Of a DNA stretch of 30,011 nucleotides, positions 19,961 through 28,001 are shown piece by piece (within the stretch, counting starts at the first letter, position 1; each line of letters begins with the position of its first letter). Made by a program: the position numbers and the translations under genes. The notes below the pieces were generated by a model. The model was not told where the DNA came from and did no database searches. It was given only the letters and a program-made list of their open reading frames with translations. This DNA is from Byssothecium circinans. Its lineage: Eukaryota > Ascomycota > Dothideomycetes > Pleosporales > Massarinaceae. The stretch is taken from contig ML976981.1 of assembly GCA_010015675.1 (NCBI GenBank), forward strand, positions 786,258 to 816,268, in the 5' to 3' direction.

Positions 19961-20560
19961 GACAGCTGTCACCATCGTTCGCTTCACGCGCGCGCCTCTA
20001 TACGTTCGTGTATCGTCCTTACCTACGAGGACTTTTACCGAGCCAAGCATCGATAGCATGACTCCGGTCTCGTCCATATTCCAGACATTATAAGGTTTGA
20101 TGGCTAGATCGCCCAAAACCCTCCCTATCACGTCGAACCAGTGTGTCATCTTTCCACCGATATTCCGGTCGTGGCGGTTCCAGTCCATCGCCGTAACCCG
20201 TCTCGCTGCCGTTTCTAGGTTGCGCTTCTCGAAAGCCTTGGCCCAGTTCTTACCCGGAGGTTTGAGGGGCCTGTCTGCCGGGGGTCGCGCGCGGGTGGCG
20301 ACGAAGGCGAGGGAGGGAATGTACTTGATTCGTACGGGCTGTCCGAGATCTGACATCTGTAAGATAAACTTCACGAGGGCACTCTCTTCCCATGGTGTTA
20401 GGTACTGCTGGCTTTGGGCCTTGTCCTGCATCGGGGGTTGTTCATGCGCGCGACGATGGAGGGTACTTCGAGCGACTCCGCTGTGGTCTGCTAGGGCACG
20501 GTACGATTTACGCAGACCAGGAGGAACTCCTCGTGTTAATGCTTGGCTTGCTTTATCCAT
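19961..20560 (-). pseudogene. pogo/Fot-like transposase fragment cut off at the LTR
   Basis: The frame opens at ATG 20560 (MDKASQALTRGVPPGLRKSY) and shows the N-terminal HTH (YRALADHSGVARSTLHRRAH), the CENP-B-like DNA-binding part (LTPWEESALVKFILQMSDLG, KNWAKAFEKRN) and the first catalytic block YNVWNMDETGVMLSMLGSVKV. It then reads KRTMVTAV and ends after two more codons at a TGA contributed by LTR sequence. Family members go on for about 300 more residues with the other two catalytic Asp residues, so this is an N-terminal fragment of about 200 residues. It is a different family from the other pogo-like copies here. The 200 codons present have no stop. Confidence 0.88.
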
Positions 20561-21354
20561 GGTAGTTAGTAACAGTATGCAGTCTAAGAGGGGCAGAAGC
20601 TGCCTTCAAGCGGTCAGGCAGCATGAGGCATTGCGGCAACAAAGGACACATTCTGGTCCAGAGCCGACGACACGCGCCACATTTATTTTTGGACGTCTGC
20701 AGTAGGGATAGCGCTTTAATTCGATACGATGCTATGTCAGCAGTCTAGTGCGAGCAAATATAGTTAAAGCATTCCATTATGCTAAGAAGATTTTCTGCGT
20801 CTCCTTCTCTGCACGGCGAAACTGCCGGCATCCACAGTCCTGATGTCGAAGTAGCTTTCAACCCTGGGGATCCTATCTTCGTTCCTTACACTTAGTCTAC
20901 AGACCTCCGAATATGCAATAGAGATGTAAAACAACGATTAGACAGGGGTCTACTGGTGAAGTGACAACTAACGGCGTTGAGGAAAAGATCAACGACGTGT
21001 CCAAATTTGCGAAGATCCAGTTCGGAGACTGACTCCTGAAGGAACAATAGCTACAGATTCGTGAATACCGACTACAACTCTATAAAACTAGGATTGAGAT
21101 GTTCCGGACCTCCGAAGTGCAAAAGTGTCCCATCTCGGGGTGCGTCCCGTGACCCCGGGACTGACATTAGATTGATTCCCTTATAGTTCTCCCTCGTTAG
21201 TCGCACTAATCGGGGTCAGGTGAATTTCGAATGGGGGTCTGATGGTCACAACACTCGTTACCTTGCCCAAGACGGCAAGGCGTGGTCAGGCATATCGCGG
21301 GTAGATGCATATCGCAGTTTGCTTTGACTCATTGCAAGGTATGCATATGATTCA
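20561..21354. other. intergenic region with no identified gene
   Basis: The first 150 bases are upstream sequence of the transposase fragment and may contain its terminal repeat, but I could not find a partner. From 20,720 to 21,354 lies ordinary, non-RIP sequence downstream of the transcription factor gene. A small inverted pair GGGGT...ACCCC occurs around 21,138-21,160. No coding signal is seen. Confidence 0.45.
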
Positions 21355-22953
21355 CTACCAGTTAAACCGACTAACCGGGTCAGTAAGTTCGCAGACCCTG
21401 AGAAACTGTTCCCGTATCCAGACGACTTGGTCCCCACGCAGCCCACGACAGATGAGCTCTCCGCCCTCCTTTGACAGCACTTTGATCAGGCTATTCAAGT
21501 GAAGCAGTGCGTGCGAAGGGCCTTGAACCAGTATATGTCGCTTGTAATCGAGGAGACTCATCGCCTGATCCCCTCGGAGATACTGCGTACGCACGGCTTC
21601 GTCCAAGTCTTGGTCGTGGTAGTTGGGGATTCTGATCGCTGGGTCCGCCAAGTCGTGCATGCCTCCGTGATTTTGGCGGTTGCCCAGGTAAAACGGCATG
21701 GACCGGCAGATGGAGTCCACCAACTCCCTGCCGCGATTGGGATCTGGGAAACTGTATTCCTTGGTAGCAATCGAGATGGTTTGCTGCAGCGCCTCGGGGG
21801 GCGCTTTCGCAAGCAGACAGAGCTCCATCCGCAGGACCATGAGCCGGCAAACGCGCCATACATTCCAGATCGTGGCAATCTGGACGGTCGGGTATATATC
21901 GCAGAACCCGAAGTAAGCAAAGGTGTCTTCTTCGGGTTTTGCATAAGGCTGCCATGAGGCCGGCACCAACTGAACCCAATCTAAGAGTTGTGCGTCAACG
22001 GACGAAGCGTCCTGCCACCAAGTCGCGAGGGCCAGACCATCCAGGTTATTCTTGGCCAGCCCGCACATGAAGGTGGATAGTCTCTTTTGCAAATCGGCAA
22101 TCGAGAGCCCGATCAGGTCCAAGACTGCACTCGGGTTAGCTGGCATAGAATCGTCCCACCCCGCATCGAACCAAACATCTAGGCTCGAGGTGTCGTCCGG
22201 TTGCACTTCCATATATGTCGACACATCACAGTGCCGCAGGTAGCTCCTCAAGTATGCGCGGCAATCCGAGTCCGGGACGCTCCCGGCGCCATGTTCGAGC
22301 AATGCACGAGCCCCGTCCTGGTGGGCGCGCATGGTACGCTGGTGCGTCGATCGAGCAGCGAGGCTCTCGTAGAAATGCATCAAGATAGCGCCGAGGACGG
22401 TACTGTCCTTTGACCGCTCGAGGGGATCATTGAGAGCTGCTTGCAGGCGACTCAACGCCCTGGTAAACGGAGGATGAGGCGTTCGATAGCTGTTTGTTGG
22501 GGTTTTCCACAAACTCCAGAGCTTCGTTGACACGGCGGTCAGGACGGTCGAGAGGACAGAATCCGGATGCTCCTTGGCTACGACAGGGAAAAGAGGCTCT
22601 AGGAAGCCCTGGGTCGAGTGAAAGCTGCGTCCTAAGCCCGCGATCGAGGTGAGGAAGAAGCAGACAGCGGATGATTCGTCGCTGGGGGTAATTGTTGCTG
22701 GTATGACAGCCTGCCTTGTCCATTCTGGCGTTGTCGACATGCGAGGGCTCCTGGACCGTGATGTCGGCGAAAGGAGCCTTGCACCAGTGCCCTGGTCCTT
22801 GAACCGAATCCCGCCTGTCTTTTTCTCTGATTCGTAACCTCCACACACCCGTCGCAGCCGGAGGCATTCACGACAGCTTGGCCTGTCCTCGTCGCATTTG
22901 ACGCGTCGTTTGCGACATGTCGAGCAGCCCTTTGAGGGGCCATGGTTGACCAT
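21355..22953 (-). CDS. Zn2Cys6 fungal transcription factor
   Basis: This intact 532-residue frame on the minus strand starts at ATG 22953. The DNA-binding domain is at residues 10-37, with Cys10, 13, 20, 27, 30 and 37 (CSTCRKRRVKC...CREC...C), a complete GAL4-type binuclear zinc cluster right at the N-terminus. A Ser/Arg-rich linker follows to about residue 80. The rest is a helical regulatory region of the fungal-specific (Fungal_trans_2-like) kind: SSAVCFFLTSIAGLG, ALSRLQAALND, ILMHFYESLA, then QIATIWNVWRVCRLMVLRME, a block ICRSMPFYLGNRQNHGG, and ending VWIREQFLRVCELTDP. It would act in the nucleus, probably binding CGG-type sites. Its targets are unknown. It is divergent from the secreted hydrolase at 23806, which is a candidate target. 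No RIP damage or visible intron. Confidence 0.9.
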   Translation of the reverse strand: MVNHGPSKGCSTCRKRRVKCDEDRPSCRECLRLRRVCGGYESEKKTGGIRFKDQGTGARLLSPTSRSRSPRMSTTPEWTRQAVIPATITPSDESSAVCFFLTSIAGLGRSFHSTQGFLEPLFPVVAKEHPDSVLSTVLTAVSTKLWSLWKTPTNSYRTPHPPFTRALSRLQAALNDPLERSKDSTVLGAILMHFYESLAARSTHQRTMRAHQDGARALLEHGAGSVPDSDCRAYLRSYLRHCDVSTYMEVQPDDTSSLDVWFDAGWDDSMPANPSAVLDLIGLSIADLQKRLSTFMCGLAKNNLDGLALATWWQDASSVDAQLLDWVQLVPASWQPYAKPEEDTFAYFGFCDIYPTVQIATIWNVWRVCRLMVLRMELCLLAKAPPEALQQTISIATKEYSFPDPNRGRELVDSICRSMPFYLGNRQNHGGMHDLADPAIRIPNYHDQDLDEAVRTQYLRGDQAMSLLDYKRHILVQGPSHALLHLNSLIKVLSKEGGELICRGLRGDQVVWIREQFLRVCELTDPVSRFNW

Positions 22954-23805
22954 GTCTGCTGCGCAATGATCACGAGGACCGATGTCGCTTCTGGTTGAGA
23001 GTTGCCACGCGGCCGGTTCTGTTTGCGATTCGCCGCATCCAGGGACTGAGTTATAGATACCGTCGTGCGGAAATTAGATAGCGTTGCGAACGAATCATAG
23101 ATTGTTGAGTTGAGGAAAAGTGGAGCATTGGACAGTTGCTTCAATGGAGTTACTAAGCAGCCCCTGACAGGGACTGAGCGCGGTTTATTAGGAACGCGCA
23201 CGCACGCATTTCCCTTTGTACACAATAAGGCAGATTTACATCACTCTATGACCACAATAGCTACGCGTGACATAGATCTAGTCACGTTTGGTAGCCTTCG
23301 GACAGGAGGTGACGTATAATAGCGACTCATTGCGGAATTCAGTGATGAATTGATGGTCCAGGCCTTCTCATCTGCCGGACTTGCGTTGCTAGTAAGACTT
23401 AGGTCTTATGGGCTGGGCTATGCTACTATGGCAGTGTTTGCGATGGGAGTTGCGAAAGCCGTGGGGTGGCTGGAACTAGAGAGGGGCAGAGCATTACAAG
23501 GCGACCAATCGCAAAGAAGTTGCCTTGTCCGTCCTAGTCGTCGCGGTATTATTCACGATAGCCTCATGGTTCCCGGGAGTGCGCAACCAGGAAAACACCA
23601 ATCGCAAACAGGCTCGATGCACGGCTGGTGCATAGTGTAGGTGTAGGTTGGTTGTGGGTTGCTCTCGCTGGAACAGATTGCGAGAACAAGCAAATGAAGA
23701 TAAAAGGCAGTGCATCGCCGAGAACATTGTAACGTGATCAATACCGTCATCAGCAACTCTACCCAATCTTCTCTACTATACACTTACTTCTGAGTGCCTT
23801 TCAAA
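22954..23805. promoter_or_regulatory. shared divergent promoter region
   Basis: About 850 bases separate the start of the Zn2Cys6 factor (leftward) from the start of the hydrolase (rightward), so both promoters lie here. AGATAAAAGG at 23698-23707, about 100 bases before the hydrolase ATG, is a TATA-like candidate. CGG/CCG triplets near 23,020-23,040 are possible Zn2Cys6 sites, but such triplets are common and I make no firm call. No coding feature is supported within it. Confidence 0.45.
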
Positions 23806-25122
23806 ATGAAGTCAACTTCCCTGTTCAGCGCTGTTCTGCTGGGGGCAACGGTAGCCTCAAGCTCCATTCTCTCCCGCGACTCTGGGCCATCATCTTCGTC
23901 AAAGGAGCCGGAGGATCCCATCATCCTCTTGAGCAAGGATGAAAGCTTCCATTTCGAGCTGCTCTTCACCCTCGGAAACACCATATTCGGGGCTGGCGAC
24001 GTCAACGACGCCTTGGCCGCAGCGAAAGACATCAAGGCCGGGAACTTCACCAGCTGGCTTGAGACCTTCCACGCGTTGGCCGAATACACCAAGAAGCAAG
24101 CCGAGGATGCGGATAATGCGTACGATCCATTGAACGTCCGGGAAGCCTGGTTCGCCGCATCGAGCTACTACCGTCAGGCCGACTTCTACAACCATGCGAA
24201 CTGGACGGACCCTCGTATCAATAGCTTCTGGCTCGAGCAACGCGCTGCGTTCGACAAGGCGCTTGCTGCACTGCCCGTTCCTGGCGAACGTATCCAGATC
24301 CCGACCGACAACTTCACCATTGAAGCAATCTGGTACACAGCCGCAGCCGACGGGGTCAAACGGCCGACCTTGGTTATCGGCAACGGATACGATGCCGGCC
24401 AGGAAGATTCCTACCACTCGTTCGTCGTACCAGCCTTGGCCCGTGGCTGGAATGTCATGACCTACGAAGGGCCAGGGCAGCCCACGGTTCGCCGCAATGA
24501 TGACATTGGTTTCATCCCTGATTGGGAGAAGGTTCTCACGCCAGTGATCGACGAGTTGATGAATCGCAAAGGCTGCTTCGTCGATGAAGACCGGCTGGTC
24601 CTTGTTGGCGTTTCAATGGGTGGGTATCTAGCCGCTCGTGCCGCTGCGTTTGAGCCTCGGATCAAGGCTCTTATTCTCAATGGCGGCGTGTGGGATGTCT
24701 ACGAGGGATACGCCGGTCAGCTGACCCCGGACCTGAAGGAACTTCTCGCTGCGGGCAAGCAAGAGGAATTTGACGAGGCTGCCTTTCCGCTCTTGGATAG
24801 CCCACAGGTGCCTACAGCCGTGCGCTGGGGTCTAGGACACGGACTGTGGTGCTTCAAACAGCATTCCCCGTACCTATGGCTCGAATCGCTCAAGCAGTAC
24901 ACTCTCAAGGACGTTGTTGAGAAGATCAACGTACCCGTCCTTGTCGTCGATTCCGAGTTCGAGGGGTTCTTCGCTGGCCAGCCGGAGGTTGTCAAGGACG
25001 CACTCGGCGATAAGGCAACTTACAAGTTCTTCAATGGAACAGCTGGATATCACGTCCAAGTTGGAGCTGGGCAGGAGTGGAACAGGTACCAGTTTGCCTG
25101 GCTGAACAAGACACTAGGGTGA
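23806..25122 (+). CDS. secreted alpha/beta hydrolase (dihydropseudooxynicotine-hydrolase-like)
   Basis: This 438-residue frame is complete from ATG 23806 to TGA 25120-25122. I chose this ATG because the four-codon upstream extension starts at GTG. Residues 1 to about 20 (MKSTSLFSAVLLGATVASSS) look like a signal peptide, and NFT and NWT offer N-glycosylation sites. An N-terminal helical part (FELLFTLGNTIFGAGDVNDA, then ASSYYRQADFY) resembles the cap of the 2,6-dihydropseudooxynicotine hydrolase/DUF1100 group. The core has the nucleophile elbow GVSMGG (Ser270), the acid in VVDSEFEG (Asp382) and the base in TAGYHVQVG (His416). The oxyanion region is near GNGYDAGQED. The enzyme probably cleaves C-C or ester bonds of a small molecule. 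The substrate is unknown. The neighbouring Zn2Cys6 gene may control it. Confidence 0.88.
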   Translation: MKSTSLFSAVLLGATVASSSILSRDSGPSSSSKEPEDPIILLSKDESFHFELLFTLGNTIFGAGDVNDALAAAKDIKAGNFTSWLETFHALAEYTKKQAEDADNAYDPLNVREAWFAASSYYRQADFYNHANWTDPRINSFWLEQRAAFDKALAALPVPGERIQIPTDNFTIEAIWYTAAADGVKRPTLVIGNGYDAGQEDSYHSFVVPALARGWNVMTYEGPGQPTVRRNDDIGFIPDWEKVLTPVIDELMNRKGCFVDEDRLVLVGVSMGGYLAARAAAFEPRIKALILNGGVWDVYEGYAGQLTPDLKELLAAGKQEEFDEAAFPLLDSPQVPTAVRWGLGHGLWCFKQHSPYLWLESLKQYTLKDVVEKINVPVLVVDSEFEGFFAGQPEVVKDALGDKATYKFFNGTAGYHVQVGAGQEWNRYQFAWLNKTLG

Positions 25123-25957
25123 GCAGGATTAGCTTCAATGTGTCGCGACCCGGCCTGGAGGTTAGCCAAAAAGGTCATGTGTATTAGACCGCAATAGATG
25201 TATATTGGGCGTGCTCAAACCGTACCCCTGGCTGACAGCATTTGCCATGGAACCTCATCCTCTGTTCGCTGATTGTTCCTTTGCATCTTCCATGCAGGAG
25301 CCTAGCACAGGACTTGACCGACCTCGTGTTTTCCTGACCCCCACTTACCAACACCCCATCGTTTAAGTCTCCATCTTTACCTACCTACCGCTTCGCCTTA
25401 ATCGTCTGCTGGAGAACAGGAACCTTGGCGTTGGCCATAGCCTCTGCAGTATTTTAATCCTCCGCTATTAAAGCTGTAAGATTAGTAAACTTACAATAGG
25501 CTCTATCTATATAAGCGTCTAGCGCAGTAGAGTTAAGGCTCTTTAAGTACTATATTATCTAAAGCTAGGTTAAAGAGGTTAAAGATAGGAGGAAGCAAAA
25601 TTAAGAATATATTAGTGTCACGAGATGCTACGAGCACGTGTTTAAGAGCTTGCTTCAGGAGCGTTAATACTGGCTACGTACGTTATCTGGTGTAATACAA
25701 GACGTTGCGTGAAGAAACAGAATGGAGGCTTAAGATCGGGTGGAAATATAGGGGTCTGGCCAGTGCGCTGGCGCAAGGCGCTAGCGCGAGGCTAGTGCTG
25801 CGTTTATCTAACCAGCGGTTGCTACAGTAAGGGACGGTTCCCGGCAGTATAGTGAGGGACGGTATTGGACAGTAAGGTGTTACGGGAACGAGGGTAGTTA
25901 CCGTGACAATTAGTAAAAGGAAGAAATAGCCTTATAATAATATCTCTATTTCTAATA
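25123..25957. other. intergenic region between hydrolase and transposon cluster
   Basis: Up to 25,380 this is ordinary 3'-flanking sequence. A small minus-strand gene remnant is at 25385-25560. From about 25,430 the composition turns TA-rich. Near 25,770-25,800 GGCGCTAGCGC and similar strings repeat, and near 25,828-25,865 AGGGACGGT occurs twice. I cannot assign these to a known element. Confidence 0.4.
25385..25560 (-). pseudogene. C-terminal remnant of an unknown gene
   Basis: A minus-strand frame ending at TAG 25385-25387 reads LDAYIDRAYCKFTNLTALIAE, then D, a TAA stop, then NTAEAMANAKVPVLQQTIK and AKR. The amino-acid pattern is clearly protein-like. The 3' end is not RIP-mutated while the part beyond 25,440 is TA-rich with stops. 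I do not recognise the family. Upstream codons fade near 25,560. Confidence 0.45.
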
Positions 25958-26020
25958 ACGTATTCCACCACCGAGACGGCCAAACCACCGAGACGGCTAC
26001 TTTTCCTTGGCAACACCAAC
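25958..26020 (+). repeat. left terminal inverted repeat
   Basis: 63 bases matching the reverse complement of 27745-27807 except for one T in place of C. Contains the doubled CCACCGAGACGGC motif. Confidence 0.93.
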
Positions 26021-27727
26021 TCACTCAACTTCATCATCATTATCGTCCGCATCGCTACTTGACATAATAAACTAAGTACTGGCCTCCGACTCAGAAGAAC
26101 CCTCTTTATCTACCTGACACGTTCTCGCGTTATGCCCAGCCTTACCGCAGTTGCCGCAGTGGCGAATACCTGGTTGTCGCACTTCGCGTTCACCCTCCAC
26201 CCTTACCCTTTTACGGTTCTGAACCGTTCCTAACGGTTTAGAACCGACCTAGTCTGCTGTAGGACTAAACTCCATAGTGCCACCCTTCTAAAGATACTTG
26301 CGTTTGCGTGTTTTGCGCTTGGTTACCACTGCAAGTTGCTGTTTAAGCTCTTCAATGCGCGCCTTCATGAGCGCAGTATTATGCAGCACTAATTTAGTAC
26401 CTTTGACAAGCTGCGAAAGCCTATCCTGCGCCGTTCGTGGTAATTAAGTAATAGAATCACGTATAAACTTTAACTATAAGCCAAATTCGCGTGTATTACT
26501 TAGAGTCCTTGATAGCCATGGCGTCTCTAGTGGTGGGGGTCCTAGTAGGGTGCGTATACGCACATTAAGGCGATTAAGTACCACCTGCGCGTTCAGAGGG
26601 ACTAGCCCTGTTGCCTTAAAGGCCTTTTAACAGTTTTAAACCATAAACACGCTTAAAAACGCGTCTTTAAAGGCTAGTAGGAACGCTTCCTTATTAATGT
26701 AAAAAACGCGCTGTTGCGCTAAGCCCTAAATGATATTAAAGTACTTACGCTTAAGCAGCGAGAATAACACCACATCGAGCGGCTAGAGGATGTGTGACGA
26801 GTGCGGTGGCATACAGAGCGTAAAGATCTTATTATTATAACAATAATTCTTGAAATTTTAATTAAGGTAGCTTTCGTGGCCATCTAAAATTAGTAACCGA
26901 TAGACGCTAACAGTTCTTACCTTTGTATGCGCGTTAAAGTGCTTCAACCACGCGAGACTAAGCTTATTGGTCGTCTATCTATTCTCTAAGACTAAAAGCT
27001 TCTAATCGCGTGGTATATTAGCTTTCTAGTACCACGAAGAGATGTAGACGCGTCCTTTGTATATAATAAATAGCAAGGTGAATGTACTATTTAAACATAT
27101 ACTCTAGATGTCTGTCACCTACTCCTTATCGCCTAGCTGAACCGTTGTAGGCCTTTCTCGCTTCTCTGAGCCAGTAACCACTTTCATAGAGCTAATAATA
27201 CCCATCTAAAAGCTAGTCTCATCAAAGTTGTATATATCATTATCGTGTACGCCGTACTTTGCTTTGGTGTCCTGCACAAGCTTAAACCACGCGCCAACTA
27301 CCTTAGGATCTTCCTGTAGTGCCCTTTGACGGTCCTTCGAACGGTTCTAAACCGTTTGTAACTATTCTGAACAGTCTACGAACCGTGTAGCCTAGTTAAT
27401 GCCCACCGTCTTACTACCCCGCTCGCGCAGTAGTTTATTCGCCATATCTGACACTTCGCCTAATGTAGGCGAAAATCCTCGCGAATCGAGGTCGAGGATG
27501 TATTGGATAAGCGTGTCCTCTTCGGTTGAGGACAGTTTTAAACAGTTCGGTACCGTTATTGGGCGAAAGGTGATTCTGTTGAGGCGGTCAGAGAGGCTCT
27601 GATAGCGGACGTTAAATGCTGCTGCAGCGCGTCGGAGGCTTGTAAATTGGCCTAAATGGTAAGCTTGAAGGGCAAGCTCAATTCTGCCCTCTTGTTGAAC
27701 AAGTATCGCGTTCGGTGGTGGAGGCAT
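26021..27727 (-). pseudogene. pogo-like transposase with C-terminal zinc knuckle, RIP-damaged
   Basis: From ATG 27727 to TGA 26021 the frame holds for 569 codons. The first 111 are open (psq HTH with LTSLRRAAAAFNVRYQSLSD, then the start of the CENP-B HTH), ending at TAA 27392-27394 where the family pattern expects Trp. Beyond it the catalytic blocks are readable: NDIYNFDETSF, RLLILDGHESY and PPHSSHILQPLDV. About 20 stops interrupt them. Near the C-terminus GIRHCGNCGKAGHNARTC is a CCHC zinc knuckle, as in the intact element next to it, followed by an acidic tail (SSSDADDNDDEVE). The product is non-functional. Confidence 0.88.
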
Positions 27728-27744
27728 TTCGTGATGAGTGTGGT

Positions 27745-27807
27745 GTTGGTGTTGCCAAGGAAAAGTGGCCGTCTCGGTGGTTTGGCCGTCTCGGTGGTGG
27801 AATACGT
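27745..27807 (-). repeat. right terminal inverted repeat
   Basis: Partner of 25958-26020. The transposase ATG at 27727 lies just inside it, so the promoter must lie in or near the repeat. Confidence 0.93.
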
Positions 27808-27903
27808 TATAGATTATCTATTAGCGCTAATTCTTATCTTAATTAGGCTTTTAGATAGGCGCTTCTAATATAGACTAATTAATATCTACTACTAAACTTA
27901 ATA

Positions 27904-27977
27904 ACGTGGATTATCAGCACTTGGACCATGTCAGCACTTGGATCACTTTTCCCCCACGTCGCACCTCCCAACTTCAA
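27904..27977 (+). repeat. left terminal inverted repeat of the intact element
   Basis: 74 bases matching the reverse complement of 29691-29764 at 73 positions. The doubled TCAGCACTTGGA motif is at 27914-27925 and 27931-27942. Confidence 0.95.
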
Positions 27978-28001
27978 CACGCGATTCCTCCACAACAACA
28001 A

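Larger units (their letters stand above)
25958..27807 (-). mobile_element. pogo/Fot-like element, partly RIP-mutated
   Basis: This 1850-bp element is flanked by TA (25956-25957 and 27808-27809). The inverted terminal repeats are 63 bases (25958-26020 and 27745-27807) with one C/T difference, starting ACGTATTCCACCACCGAGAC. Each repeat contains the string CCACCGAGACGGC twice, about 15 bases apart, which could be a doubled transposase-binding site. The single transposase frame is on the minus strand. The two ends of the element are well kept and the middle (about 26,400-27,390) carries RIP-type stops. The fragment at 1-385 belongs to the same family. Confidence 0.93.

Noticed and set aside
22632..23225. 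197-codon minus-strand open frame overlapping the start of the transcription factor
   Set aside because: It is a shifted frame of the Zn2Cys6 gene and its 5' region. The real frame has the full cysteine motif.
21355..25122. Secondary-metabolite gene cluster
   Set aside because: Only a regulator and one hydrolase are present. There is no synthase, transporter or tailoring enzyme in the window.
27906..28001. 32-residue N-terminal extension of the intact transposase
   Set aside because: It begins at GTG and lies largely inside the terminal inverted repeat. The ATG at 28002 is the sensible start.
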